Source: an uncultured Halomicronema sp.
GTDB taxonomy: Bacteria; Cyanobacteriota; Cyanobacteriia; Phormidesmidales; Phormidesmidaceae
Direction: 5' to 3'
NCBI GenBank assembly: GCA_937899725.1
Contig: CALCCA010000059.1
Location: 1 to 43,165 of the forward strand
Length of the DNA stretch: 43,165 bases
Part shown: positions 1 to 8,362 of the stretch, in pieces
Numbering within the stretch: position 1 is the stretch's first letter
Layout of the letters: the number at the start of each line of letters is the position of its first letter
The notes under the pieces: generated by a model
Told to the model about the DNA's origin: nothing
Database searches by the model: none
The model's input: only the letters and a program-made list of their open reading frames with translations
Made by a program: the position numbers and the translations under genes

Positions 1-123
1 CTTTAAAAACTATTGATTATTGCTGAGATGAATCTGGGCGGCTAGAAGAAGTCATGGGAGCACGTCACTTTCTTGAGAGAAAAATTAGAGTGATGTAGTA
101 ACGATAGTTTGACGGGGGCCACC

Positions 124-834
124 ATGACATCAGAAGAACGCCAAGAACTATTAGAGTGCAGCCAACGCATTGCGGAACTGCTGTATCAAGAAGCGTGCGA
201 GCAAAACCAGCCCATCGTCACGTTAGGCGCCATTGAAGCGACGGTACGCACTCAAGTTCAAGAGCATGTAACGCCCGCCATTGGGGAGTTTTTTGTCAAA
301 CCGTCACGAACACTCAAGCGGGATACCCCCCGACCAGTAAATAGTATTCTGGGCAGTCTGACGTTAACGAGCACGCAGGCAGAGCAACTCGGCGTCAGTG
401 CTTACAGCCGTCTCAGTCCTCATTTAGAACTATGTTGTTTGCGCCCAAGCACCATCTTGTCCTATCAAAAGGCCCAAGCTGAAGTGGAGTTGCAGACCGG
501 TCGGCGGGTGAGTGCCAAAACGCAACAACGCTTAGTGCCTCGGCAGTCCTTTGCGACCCCAGAGCCCGCAGCGCCGATTGAGCAGAGGAGTCTAGACGGC
601 GGCATGATGCGCTGACGCACTCCTAAAGGACAAGCCTCTGAGTGGCGCGAATATAAAGCCTTGAATTTAGGTGAGGTCGAGCAAGGGATGGCTTGGTTCA
701 AGGACAACCCGAGCCTGGTGGCGTGGGCAAACCAATTCCCCTTGGCGGCCATCGTTGATTGCCTGGGCGATGGTCATGACGGGGTGTGGAGTCTCTGTTG
801 GGCGTCTTTGAACCTCCAAGAGGTAGGCACGTAA
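124..834 (+). pseudogene. ISKra4-family transposase remnant
   Basis: The reading frame from ATG 124 resembles the N-terminal half of ISKra4-type transposases: an opening of the type T-S-E-E-R-Q, a stretch reading S-P-H-L-E-L-C-C-L-R, and then S-L-D-G-G. It meets a TGA at 613-615, where the family has a Leu codon inside D-G-G-x-x-R-L-R-T-P. The same frame then continues with R-T-P-K-G-Q, W-R-E-Y-K-A-L-N-L and L-G-D-G-H-D-G-V-W until a TAA at 832-834. The catalytic C-terminal half is missing. A longer reading with a TTG start at 109 is possible, but ATG 124 fits the family better. This is a dead element: one nonsense mutation plus a 3' truncation. No terminal inverted repeats were found. Confidence 0.8.
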
Positions 835-1038
835 AGTTACCAAATTTAACAAAGGCCAACTCTACGAGACCTGAAGGTTTGCCGACTAACGAACAAGCGG
901 GACTCCGTAAAACTGCGGTTGCTCGGTTTTTGAATGGATGGCAGCTTTCTGTAATCAGGTAAAACAAGTTTTCCTAGAATTGTCTGGGAGAACTCTCGAT
1001 GATCAACCTACGTCTTCTACCACCGTGAGTCTGGCAAT

Positions 1039-1791
1039 ATGATTAGCACTGCTTTAAACGAGTTGCGCTCTCGATCGAGTTTCCAGCCTTCTCAAACCCC
1101 CGTTTTACAGTCACTGCTAATTGCCGATGACGATCATCGCTATCGACAGGCTTTAACCGCTTTTTTGGAATTTTATCGCCACAGTAATCAGGGCTGGTTT
1201 CAACAGATTTATGAGGCCGATCACGGCGGTCAATGTATCGATTTAGCGATCGCCCAACAGCCGAGTCTAATCTTGTTAGACCTGGAATTTTTATCGGATA
1301 ACCAATCGGGAATTGATATTTTTGAGCAGCTAAAAAAAGCCGGTTATCGCGGCAAAGTAGCCTTTGTTTCTGGCCATAATGATGCGCGACTGATCTTCAA
1401 AGCGATGAAGGCGGGGGCCTGTGGCTATTTGCTCAAAGACCGACTCACCTCACAGCTGCCTGAGGCGCTGTCGGCCTGGGCCAGCGATCGCGTCTATCTA
1501 GGCGATGAGGTCACCAGCCGGTTTTTCTCCATCTTTCACCATGCCGACAAGCCCCGACCCGATTTGACTACGGCTCTCACCAGCCGCGAGACCGAGGTGT
1601 TGCAGCTCTTGGTCAATGGGGCCTCGAACCAAGACATGGCCAAGCGCCTGTACATTACAGCGGCCACGGTCAAGGCGCACCTCACGTCGATCTTTAACAA
1701 ACTGCACGTCAGTAGCCGCACCCAAGCGATCGTGCGGGCGGTGAAAGCCGGGCTCGTCGTTATTGAAGAGGCTGAATTTGAGGAAAGATGA
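1039..1791 (+). CDS. NarL/LuxR-type response regulator
   Basis: The 250-residue protein has a REC domain (about residues 24-145) and a LuxR-type helix-turn-helix (about 176-240). The acidic pocket is D30-D31-D32, the phospho-acceptor is D81 in L-I-L-L-D, the switch Ser is S111 and the conserved Lys is K133 (L-L-K-D). The HTH begins L-T-S-R-E-T-E-V-L-Q-L-L and contains A-A-T-V-K-A-H-L, typical of the family. It should be a DNA-binding transcription factor switched by phosphorylation. Its 3' end overlaps by 32 bases the end of the convergent histidine kinase on the other strand, the likely partner. It lies about 1.7 kb upstream of the injection-system cluster in the same direction, so control of that cluster is possible but only inferred. 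Confidence 0.93.
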   Translation: MISTALNELRSRSSFQPSQTPVLQSLLIADDDHRYRQALTAFLEFYRHSNQGWFQQIYEADHGGQCIDLAIAQQPSLILLDLEFLSDNQSGIDIFEQLKKAGYRGKVAFVSGHNDARLIFKAMKAGACGYLLKDRLTSQLPEALSAWASDRVYLGDEVTSRFFSIFHHADKPRPDLTTALTSRETEVLQLLVNGASNQDMAKRLYITAATVKAHLTSIFNKLHVSSRTQAIVRAVKAGLVVIEEAEFEER

Positions 1792-2863
1792 CGCTGAACT
1801 GCGCCCCCCCTTGAGGGGTGTTGTTGGCACAAATGCGCCCACCGTAGGCGGCGACAATCTTTTGGGTAATGGTTAACCCCCAGCCGTGACCTTGGGGGCG
1901 CTCAGTATAACCGGGTTGAAAGATGCTGAGTCCGGCCCCCGGTGAAATGCCCGACCCCTGATCACAAATTTGCACCAAGACCTCGCCGTCAAAGGCATCC
2001 CAGCTCCAGACAATGGTGCCGCCGATCGGGCTAAAGGCGATCGCATTACACAGCAGATTGTCGATCACCTGCCCCAACTGATGGGGATCGGCCTCTAGCC
2101 AGACGGCTTGATCGGGCATCTGCAGCGTGATTTGTCGGGCCTGCAGCGAGGGCGCAAAGGTTTGGCTGCGATCGCGGATCAGGCGCTGCAGATCGACCGT
2201 TGCTAAGGGGGGGCGCGTCACCGCTGATGCTGTCAGAATGGCGTCTAGGCGATCGGTAATGTCGGCAACGGTTGCCTGCAGATTCCCCTTCACGGCTTGG
2301 CCCTCACCCGTCAAAGACTGGCCTTCTAACCGCGATAGATACAGGTTGACCAGGCCCAGTGACTGTCGCATCTGATGCTCAACGCTTCCGAGCATATCGG
2401 CTAAGGCCGCGGCCTGGGTTTGTTGATGGGTATGGGCCTGCCACAGGTCAAGGTGGCTCGCGATGACGCGGGTGACGGCCTGTAACTGCTGCTGCTCAGT
2501 GGGCGTGAGCGGGCAATCGGTCAGGATGAGCAATCGCGCTGAAGGCTGACCCGCCCCCACCGGCCAGGCGTACAGATAGGGACAAGATGCTGGCAGCATT
2601 GCCGTCAGCCCTGGCGGCAATGCGCCTCCTGTCCAGGTGTTTTGAGGCAGCCTGACGTCAAGTTCAGTCCAGCAGCTGGGTTCGACCGCGATCTCGGGGT
2701 CGAGGCTTTCGCAGATTCGCTCTTGTTGGCATGAGGTGGGGTGCTCATAGCTCATGCACCAGGCGACTAGGCGCGGTAGCCCCAGCGCTGGAGACAACGC
2801 GGAGACCAACAATTCGCGGATTTCAACTGCGCGCTCTGAGGAAACTGTCAGCGTGTGCACCAT
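1760..2863 (-). CDS. Soluble sensor histidine kinase
   Basis: The protein is 367 residues with no membrane segment. The N-terminal half (about 1-140) looks like a divergent GAF-type sensory region. A DHp helix follows with probable phospho-acceptor H163 (V-E-H-Q-M-R-Q). The ATPase domain has an N-box around N269-N273 (D-N-L-L-C-N-A), a G1 box D-Q-G-S-G-I-S from 301 and a G2 box G-H-G-W-G-L from 325. The H-box is atypical: a Gln-rich V-E-H-Q replaces the usual S-H-E-L/F. This suggests a HisKA subfamily common in cyanobacteria. It is convergent with, and overlaps, the NarL-type regulator at 1039-1791, which is its probable partner. The signal sensed cannot be read from the sequence. Confidence 0.88.
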   Translation of the reverse strand: MVHTLTVSSERAVEIRELLVSALSPALGLPRLVAWCMSYEHPTSCQQERICESLDPEIAVEPSCWTELDVRLPQNTWTGGALPPGLTAMLPASCPYLYAWPVGAGQPSARLLILTDCPLTPTEQQQLQAVTRVIASHLDLWQAHTHQQTQAAALADMLGSVEHQMRQSLGLVNLYLSRLEGQSLTGEGQAVKGNLQATVADITDRLDAILTASAVTRPPLATVDLQRLIRDRSQTFAPSLQARQITLQMPDQAVWLEADPHQLGQVIDNLLCNAIAFSPIGGTIVWSWDAFDGEVLVQICDQGSGISPGAGLSIFQPGYTERPQGHGWGLTITQKIVAAYGGRICANNTPQGGAQFSVIFPQIQPLQ

Positions 2864-3527
2864 AGAAGCTACTGAAAGAGGATGAACGAGAAGACTGTCA
2901 CACCAGCAATCGCCCTACCCTGAGAGGAGGACGGTTTTCGGGAGTCTGGAGGCGATCTCCAGCCAACGGTCTGAACGACCCTTACCTAAGGGCAAGACCG
3001 GGATGACTCATGACCTGGCTAAATTGGCTGAAATGGGAGAATAGTCAATCGCAACGGATAGGGTTGGCCACTTGGTTGAGGACACCTAGGAGCACTCTCA
3101 TCCTTCGCGCATTCGCAAAGTGGCTCCACAGTCTTGTCCTAACCGGACTGGCGACTGCGATATCGACAAAAACATCTACGGGAATCTGGTTTTCATCTTA
3201 TCAAAATGCTTTCCCAGAGCGCATCTCTTAAGCTTTAAAGTAGGATATTTTGATCACTTTTAACATCTGTTAAATTCAATCGTGATTTACATCGAATCGG
3301 ATATAAATCCTTACAAATTGGCAACTAGATTTGTCTTCTGAATGTAAGGAATTGTATGCATTTCCCCAAAAATAATGGCTAGCTTGTATTGGCGTCGTGA
3401 TTCTTTGGTGATGGATATCTGATCGGCCTAGGTAAACCCAAAATCTCGACTAAGGTCTAATTTGGAATCCCTTGATCTGAGGCTTCAATAGAGCTGTTAA
3501 TTCTGTTGTATCAACTTCAGGTTATTC
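2864..3527. other. Intergenic region upstream of the CIS cluster
   Basis: No gene is supported in these 660 bases. A 73-codon open frame at 3010-3231 shows no domain or recognisable motif. The part from about 3235 to 3360 is clearly AT-richer than its surroundings. It is the likeliest place for the promoter of the cluster that starts at 3528, but no promoter boxes could be called with confidence. Confidence 0.5.
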
Positions 3528-4055
3528 ATGATTCCAGCGGTGTCGCAAACACTGGCTCGAATTTTGGTCTGCCAGACCTCACTGGGCACCGTGCAGCAAG
3601 TGAGTTTCGATCGCCCTCGGCTGTATCAGTCGCAGCCAGTTGGCGTCAATCTCTATGTGTACGACGTTCGTCAGTCAGTCTCAAAACCAGCTGAGGCTGA
3701 GCTTTTAGGAGGATCGGCCGCCAGCTCGGCCACCCCGGTATCCCCCGACCCCTTGAGCTGGGTCGAAATTTCATTTTTGGTGGTGGCCCGCGACTGGACT
3801 CGCCTCGGTGAGCAACAGCTGTTGGCCGAGGCAATTGCCTACTTCGCCGAGCATTCTGAAATACCTGAAGAGCGCTTGGTGCCTGCTTTGCAGGGGCAAG
3901 GGGGAGTCGCCATTGAAATCGTTCAGCCCCATGACGTCACGGCCCTGTGGCGAGCGCTGGCGGTGCCCCTGCAGCCCGCCCTTTACCTCAAGGTCACGGT
4001 GCCGCTGATGGGGGTTGTGGCGCTTGATCAATCAGCGGCCTGCCTGCAAACGTGA
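3528..4055 (+). CDS. Short DUF4255/Pvc16-like tail terminator protein
   Basis: The 175-residue protein follows the pattern of the DUF4255 (Pvc16 N-terminal) family. It opens with I-P-A-V-S-Q-T-L-A-R-I-L, has a central V-G-V-N-L-Y-V-Y-D-V strand, the W-V-E-I-S-F-L-V-V-A-R-D-W strand, an L-L-A-E-A-I-A-Y-F helix, and a late L-W-R-A-L-A-V-P-L-Q-P-A-L segment. In contractile injection systems the Afp16/Pvc16 protein caps the tube and sheath and sets particle length. It sits directly before the sheath gene. A second, much longer member of the family lies at 8363-9700, so the two may have different jobs, such as cap versus cargo adaptor. The family call is good; the specific role is inferred. Confidence 0.8.
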   Translation: MIPAVSQTLARILVCQTSLGTVQQVSFDRPRLYQSQPVGVNLYVYDVRQSVSKPAEAELLGGSAASSATPVSPDPLSWVEISFLVVARDWTRLGEQQLLAEAIAYFAEHSEIPEERLVPALQGQGGVAIEIVQPHDVTALWRALAVPLQPALYLKVTVPLMGVVALDQSAACLQT

Positions 4056-4166
4056 CGGTTCCCCATGGCGATCGCGCCCGACTGAGGGGATGACCCAGAC
4101 AACGGCGGCGGTTCCTGGTACGCCCCACTCACCATCCATTGCTAACGTTCATAGAGGCTTGAATCC

Positions 4167-5876
4167 ATGCCCAGACTCGATTACTTTGCACCCGGCGTTT
4201 ACATCGAAGAAGTGAACCGGGGGAGTCGCCCCATTGAGGGCGTGCCCACTGCAGTCGCCGGATTTGTCGGGTTTACCGAAGATATCCGAGGCGGCGCGGC
4301 TCCCCTCAAACCCATGATGGTGACCAATTGGGATCAGTATTTAGAGTATTTTGGCCGCCCCAACTCCGATGGATTCACCAGCTTTAACGCCTATTTGCCC
4401 TTTGCTGTCTACGGCTGGTTTTTGAATGGCGGCGGCCGCTGCTGGATTGCCAGCATTGGCACCCAGCTACCGGGCACTACCAACGAAGCCCCCGCCGCTT
4501 CGGGCACCCAAATCATGAACCGTCGCCGTCGCCCCACGCTCAGTCTGGCGCGGCGCTCGACCCCGGCGGCCGATGCTACGGCTGGCAGCAGCTTGGCGGC
4601 GATCGCCAACGGCCAGCGCCCCGCCTCACTCTCCGTGCGGATCAGCGACAGCACGCCCAAAGCCAGTGATAGCGACGATGCCGACGCCGCAGTGCCCACC
4701 GACACGGGCGAATATTTCAGCGTGGCGGTGATGGATGGCGATACGGTGATGGAGCGCTACGACCACCTCAGCATGGATGCCGACGTGGATACCGCCGTCG
4801 CCGACTATGTGGTGACGGCCCTGGCCGACTCGGAACTGCTCACCATTGAGGATATTGCCCAGGCCGGCAGTCCGCTGGCCCGCCGCCCCAGCAATGGTTA
4901 TTGCGAAGTCAGCCCGCCGCCGTTTATTCCCAGTCCGCAAACCTTCTTTCGGGATGTGGAAGGGGTACGGGACGATCGCACCGGCGTGCAAGGGCTCTTG
5001 GAAATTGACGAAATCACCATCATGGCTTGCCCCGACCTGATGCGGGCCTATGAGGTCGGGTTGATGAACCTCGACCAGGTGCACGGCGTCATGGATCTGA
5101 TGGTCAGCAACTGTGAAGGAGCCGCTTCGGGTGATATTCCCAACCCGCCCAACCGGATGGTGGTGCTCGATTCACCCCCCGATCGCTACAAGCCGCAAGA
5201 TGTCAGCCAATGGCTGTCAGAGGAGTTCAATCGGCGATCGCAGTTTGCCGCCCTTTATTACCCCTGGGTGTCGGTGGCCAACCCCCGTGACAATGGTCGT
5301 CCCATCTCGGTACCCCCGTGCGGTCACGTGATGGGCGTCTGGGCCCGCACCGACGAAACGCGGGGCGTCTATAAAGCCCCGGCCAACGAAGTGCCGCGCG
5401 GCATTTTGGGACTGGCCTACGACTGCAACTTCCGCGAGCAAGAACTGCTAAATCCATTGGGCATCAACTGCATTCGCTCCTTTGCTAACCAGGGCATTCG
5501 CATCTGGGGGGCTCGCACCTTAGTGGAACCCGATCAAACCGAATGGCGTTACATCAACGTGCGACGCTTGATGAGCTACATCGAGAAGTCGGTCGAGTTA
5601 GGCACCCAATGGGCAGTCTTTGAGCCCAATGACGAAGATCTCTGGGCTCGCGTGACGCGGACGATCAGCAACTTCTTGACGGGGCTCTGGCGGCAGGGGG
5701 CGCTGATGGGCAGCAGTCCTTCCCAAGCGTTCTATGTCAAGTGTGATGGTGAGTTGAACACCCCAGACTCGATGATTTTGGGGCGTCTCTACGTTGAGAT
5801 TGGCGTGGCTCCGGTCAGACCAGCGGAATTTGTCATCTTCCGCTTTAGTCAGTGGACCGGTCAGGACGAAGGCTAA
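4167..5876 (+). CDS. Contractile tail sheath protein
   Basis: This 569-residue protein forms the outer contractile sheath. The start reads D-Y-F-A-P-G-V-Y-I-E-E-V, a hallmark of phage and eCIS sheaths, followed by G-V-P-T-A-V-A-G-F-V-G. The C-terminal domain contains N-D-E-D-L-W-A-R-V-T-R-T-I-S-N-F-L, G-A-L-M-G-S-S-P-S-Q-A-F-Y-V-K-C-D, and a final strand pair ending with F-R-F-S-Q-W, the part that interlocks sheath subunits. Residues about 105-175 are Arg/Ser/Ala/Asp-rich and of low complexity, probably a surface loop in the outer domain. Only one sheath gene is present, whereas Afp/PVC systems have three. The start ATG is preceded by GAGG at a suitable distance. The three tube genes follow. 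Confidence 0.96.
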   Translation: MPRLDYFAPGVYIEEVNRGSRPIEGVPTAVAGFVGFTEDIRGGAAPLKPMMVTNWDQYLEYFGRPNSDGFTSFNAYLPFAVYGWFLNGGGRCWIASIGTQLPGTTNEAPAASGTQIMNRRRRPTLSLARRSTPAADATAGSSLAAIANGQRPASLSVRISDSTPKASDSDDADAAVPTDTGEYFSVAVMDGDTVMERYDHLSMDADVDTAVADYVVTALADSELLTIEDIAQAGSPLARRPSNGYCEVSPPPFIPSPQTFFRDVEGVRDDRTGVQGLLEIDEITIMACPDLMRAYEVGLMNLDQVHGVMDLMVSNCEGAASGDIPNPPNRMVVLDSPPDRYKPQDVSQWLSEEFNRRSQFAALYYPWVSVANPRDNGRPISVPPCGHVMGVWARTDETRGVYKAPANEVPRGILGLAYDCNFREQELLNPLGINCIRSFANQGIRIWGARTLVEPDQTEWRYINVRRLMSYIEKSVELGTQWAVFEPNDEDLWARVTRTISNFLTGLWRQGALMGSSPSQAFYVKCDGELNTPDSMILGRLYVEIGVAPVRPAEFVIFRFSQWTGQDEG

Positions 5877-5940
5877 CTCCCTGCTGAGCCACCGGGTTGC
5901 TTGAAAAAAACCGGTGGCTGGCGCGATCAAGATGCGGCCT

Positions 5941-5990
5941 GATCCCTCCGGCTACGCCACCCCCCTTGCTTAGAGGGGGCTGGGGGATCC
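5941..5990. repeat. Palindromic dispersed-type repeat between sheath and tube genes
   Basis: The segment starts GATCCCTC and ends GGGGGATC. Inside, CCCCCCTT pairs with the downstream AGAGGGGG to form a C/G-rich hairpin. It resembles the repeat at 16715-16833, which also has GATCCCCC/GGGGGATC ends. It lies in the 211-base gap between the sheath and first tube genes, where a hairpin could affect mRNA processing or relative expression. That effect is inference. Confidence 0.6.
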
Positions 5991-6087
5991 CACACCTCTC
6001 AATGAGATAACAAGAAATGTTTTCTGGCGCGATCGCCCCACCGACCCATCCCCCCTACTCATCCACCCATTATGAGGATCATGCACC

Positions 6088-6624
6088 ATGGCTAACACCC
6101 TAGCCACCACCGGCTCTAGTAAGTTTTACATCAGTTGGGAAGGCATCGAAGAGCTGCCTATTAAAAGCATCACTGAAGTGAAATATGAGGCTAAGACCAC
6201 CGGTGGCCAGGCTCCCCTAGAATGCGGTAAAGGCGGCAGAACCAATCGCCAATCCAGCTCTGGCGGCTTTGACTCGAGCCCCACCCTCACCGTTGAGGTG
6301 TATCTCAGCGGCGACGCCACCAGTGCCAGCCGCATGATGCACGATTGGTTTAACCAGGCTAAACCCGCCAGTGATCTGGGCGAGGGCGACTGGGCCAATT
6401 CCCGCAAGAGCGGCTCGGTCGTGCTCTATAGCCCCGATGGCGATCAAGAAATCGTGCGTTGGAACTTTGTGCAGGCTTGGATCAAAAACTACAGCCTGGG
6501 CGATGCCGACGCCACCGGCGAAGAATTAGCCGTCGAATCCTACGAGTTTGTCTGCGAGAAAGTCGATAAGGTGCTCGCGGGCGGCGATCCGCGGACGTCA
6601 ACGGTAGCTGCGGCGGCGGCGTAG
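6088..6624 (+). CDS. Inner tube protein 1 (gp19 family)
   Basis: The 178-residue protein belongs to the T4 gp19-like tube family that stacks as hexameric rings inside the sheath. Features are the opening S-K-F-Y-I-S-W-E-G-I, the central K-Y-E-A-K-T-T-G-G-Q-A-P segment, a D-W-F-N-Q-A helix, the S-V-V-L-Y-S-P-D-G strand, and W-N-F-V-Q-A-W-I-K-N-Y-S-L-G-D-A-D-A leading to E-L-A-V-E-S-Y-E-F-V-C-E. The C-terminus is an Ala-rich tail (T-S-T-V-A-A-A-A-A). It is the first of three tandem, clearly diverged tube genes. By analogy with Afp1/Afp5, one paralogue should form most of the tube and another the baseplate-proximal or terminal ring. Which does which cannot be told here. Confidence 0.93.
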   Translation: MANTLATTGSSKFYISWEGIEELPIKSITEVKYEAKTTGGQAPLECGKGGRTNRQSSSGGFDSSPTLTVEVYLSGDATSASRMMHDWFNQAKPASDLGEGDWANSRKSGSVVLYSPDGDQEIVRWNFVQAWIKNYSLGDADATGEELAVESYEFVCEKVDKVLAGGDPRTSTVAAAAA

Positions 6625-6714
6625 CCCCGTACTCATCCACCCAGACCGCTCTGGGAAAAGCTGCTTGATTCTTTGCCCACCTCTGTTGTTGCATGTTATT
6701 GAGGCGCGTTTGAT

Positions 6715-7206
6715 ATGGCCCAGACCCCAGAATATTTAACCTACAGTCGATTTTTCTTTGAACTGAGTGATGGGGCGACTGGCAACAGCCAGCAGCTCAA
6801 GATCCAAAAGCTCAGCGGTTTGAATGTCACCCTTGAGGTGGCCGGTGAGGGTGAGTCGATTGGCCTACAAAAAGGGCTGAAGAGCGACACCCAATTTACG
6901 ATCGCCTCCACCTCTTTTGAAAACCTCTCGCTAGAGTTCGTCACGACGGTTGAGAATGACGTGCTAGAGCTGTGGTACAAGGCTTGCCATCCCACCAGCT
7001 TTGCCGGTGGTGGCACCGATTGGAAGAACAACCGCTCGACCGCCTCTGTAGTGTTTCTCAATCAGGACGGCAGCGAAGGCGCGCGGTACAACATCATCGA
7101 CGCTATTCCCACGACCTATAGCACCACTTCACTGGCCTCTGACAGCACCGACATGTTTAAAGAAAGCGTCGAGGTGCACCACGCGGGCATCCACCGGGTG
7201 AAGTAG
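6715..7206 (+). CDS. Inner tube protein 2 (gp19 family)
   Basis: The 163-residue protein is a second gp19-type tube protein. It starts Y-L-T-Y-S-R-F-F-F-E-L-S and has I-Q-K-L-S-G-L-N-V-T-L-E-V-A-G and the W-K-N-N-R-S-T-A-S-V-V-F-L-N-Q-D-G-S-E strand. It then has A-R-Y-N-I-I-D-A-I-P-T-T-Y and a last strand F-K-E-S-V-E-V-H-H-A-G. It lacks the E-L-A-V-E ending shared by paralogues 1 and 3 and instead ends with H-H-A-G-I-H-R-V-K. This sets it apart, and it may be the paralogue with the differing position in the tube. It lies 90 bases after paralogue 1 and 36 bases before paralogue 3, in one probable transcript. Confidence 0.92.
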   Translation: MAQTPEYLTYSRFFFELSDGATGNSQQLKIQKLSGLNVTLEVAGEGESIGLQKGLKSDTQFTIASTSFENLSLEFVTTVENDVLELWYKACHPTSFAGGGTDWKNNRSTASVVFLNQDGSEGARYNIIDAIPTTYSTTSLASDSTDMFKESVEVHHAGIHRVK

Positions 7207-7242
7207 CCCTGATGTCCCCCTGCCCTGCGATGAGCCCGCCCC

Positions 7243-7740
7243 ATGACAAAACCAACCCATGAAATTCTGACGACGTCGCGCTTTTACATTGGCCTCTATT
7301 TAGAGGGCAGTGATGAAGCGGTGGACGGCTATTTTCAAGAATGCAAGGGCCTCAAAACTAGCCAGGACGTGATTGAGTGCCCTGAGGTGGTGCCGTTGGC
7401 CTGGGGTAGTGCTAGCCATGGGCGATTTTCAAACGTGAAAATTCCGGGCAATTTGAAAGTCAACAACATTACCCTCGTGCGCAGCTTGCGATCGTCCAAA
7501 ACCCTCTGGAACTGGCTGATGGCTGTTCAACAAGGGCAGTGGGCCGAACAGCGGCGCGACGGGGCGATTGTGATTTACCGGCAAGACGCCAGTGAGGGGG
7601 CGCGGTTTGTGTTTGAGCGCGCTTGGCCTGCCAGCTATAAATGCTCGGATGTCAGTGCCTCGGGCGGCGATCTAGCCGTCGAAGAGTTAGAGCTGGCCTG
7701 TGAGGTCTTTGAGCGGGTTGACCCCGGTGATACGACTTAG
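7243..7740 (+). CDS. Inner tube protein 3 (gp19 family)
   Basis: The 165-residue protein is the third gp19-type tube paralogue. It opens T-S-R-F-Y-I-G-L-Y-L-E-G, continues with Y-F-Q-E-C-K-G-L-K-T and K-I-P-G-N-L-K-V-N-N-I-T-L-V-R, and has the helix L-W-N-W-L. It then has the strand G-A-I-V-I-Y-R-Q-D-A-S-E-G-A-R-F and the ending D-L-A-V-E-E-L-E-L-A-C-E. The ending matches paralogue 1 more than paralogue 2. Three tube genes beside a single sheath gene is a tube-rich composition. An inverted repeat follows immediately after the stop codon. Confidence 0.92.
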   Translation: MTKPTHEILTTSRFYIGLYLEGSDEAVDGYFQECKGLKTSQDVIECPEVVPLAWGSASHGRFSNVKIPGNLKVNNITLVRSLRSSKTLWNWLMAVQQGQWAEQRRDGAIVIYRQDASEGARFVFERAWPASYKCSDVSASGGDLAVEELELACEVFERVDPGDTT

Positions 7741-7744
7741 AATT

Positions 7745-7789
7745 CGGAGTTTTGAAGTCGGAATTCCGAACTCCGACTTCAAAACTCCG
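7745..7789. repeat. 17-bp perfect inverted repeat after the third tube gene
   Basis: CGGAGTTTTGAAGTCGG at 7745-7761 is exactly complementary to CCGACTTCAAAACTCCG at 7773-7789 with an 11-base loop. Further copies of the unit ACTCCGACTTC run on to about 7800. The structure starts five bases after the stop codon of the tube gene. There is no T-run after the stem, so it is not a classical intrinsic terminator. It may be an mRNA-stabilising or processing hairpin, or a dispersed genomic repeat. Confidence 0.75.
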
Positions 7790-7851
7790 AACTCCGACTT
7801 CTCAACTCCCAATCCCCTCGCCCCTAATTTGCCAGTGGAGACCCTCCAGTC

Positions 7852-8148
7852 ATGTCTTTGCAAACTGAATTTGAGTTCCTCTTACCGAAGGGCTACCTCG
7901 ATGCGGATAATCAGCTCCACCGCAACGGCTTCATGCGGTTATCACGAGCAGTGGATGAGATTGTCCCGATGGGGGACCCGCGCGTACAGGCTAATCCGGC
8001 TTACTCGACTGTGCTGATTTTGTCGCGCGTCGTGACCCGGTTAGGCGAGATTGACACCATCACGCCGACGGTTGTGGAGGGGCTCTTTGCTGAAGATTTG
8101 CAGTTTTTGCAGACCTTTTATCGCAAGGTTAACGGCCTCGTGAACTGA
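7852..8148 (+). CDS. Small tail-assembly-type protein of the CIS cluster
   Basis: The 98-residue protein begins T-E-F-E-F-L-L-P-K-G-Y-L-D, then H-R-N-G-F-M-R-L-S-R-A-V-D-E-I and G-D-P-R-V-Q-A-N-P-A-Y. It ends in a helical segment V-I-T/V-V-T-R-L-G-E-I-D...V-V-E-G-L-F-A-E-D-L-Q-F-L-Q. This pattern matches small proteins encoded between tube and baseplate genes in eCIS loci, usually annotated as phage tail assembly proteins and related in size to tail-assembly chaperones. A GGAG box stands about 10 bases before the ATG. A role in chaperoning tape-measure or tube assembly is likely by position only. It occupies the Pvc6 position, but homology to Pvc6 is not claimed. Confidence 0.8.
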   Translation: MSLQTEFEFLLPKGYLDADNQLHRNGFMRLSRAVDEIVPMGDPRVQANPAYSTVLILSRVVTRLGEIDTITPTVVEGLFAEDLQFLQTFYRKVNGLVN

Positions 8149-8198
8149 GGAGAATTTGGAATTTGGAGTTTGGCATTGGTTCTTAGTATTCGATCTCT

Positions 8199-8227
8199 GG
8201 GGAACAGGGAACAGGGAACAGGGAATA
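8199..8227. repeat. Heptamer short tandem repeat (GGGAACA)n
   Basis: Four consecutive copies of GGGAACA or its near-variant GGGAATA follow an extra G. They lie in the gap between the small tail-assembly gene and the long DUF4255 gene. Heptamer tandem repeats of this type are a known cyanobacterial genome feature. Confidence 0.8.
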
Positions 8228-8270
8228 GCAAGCTAGGCACCGCATCTATCTCACTGAACTCTACCGGCCT

Positions 8271-8317
8271 CATCCTGCACCGCACTACTACCCATCCACG
8301 CATCCTGCACCGCACTA
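8271..8317. repeat. 17-bp direct repeat, 30-bp period
   Basis: CATCCTGCACCGCACTA occurs at 8271-8287 and again at 8301-8317. The sequence between them is also C/A-rich. It lies about 45 bases before the start of the long DUF4255 gene. Two tandem sites at about three helical turns could be a repeat expansion or a binding site; nothing further is visible. Confidence 0.7.
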
Positions 8318-8362
8318 TCACCCCCCACCCATTCACCCTTCACCCCTAACTTTCTAGAGTGT

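Noticed and set aside
3010-3231. 73-codon plus-strand frame upstream of the CIS cluster
   Set aside because: No family signature, no clear ribosome site, and composition not clearly coding.
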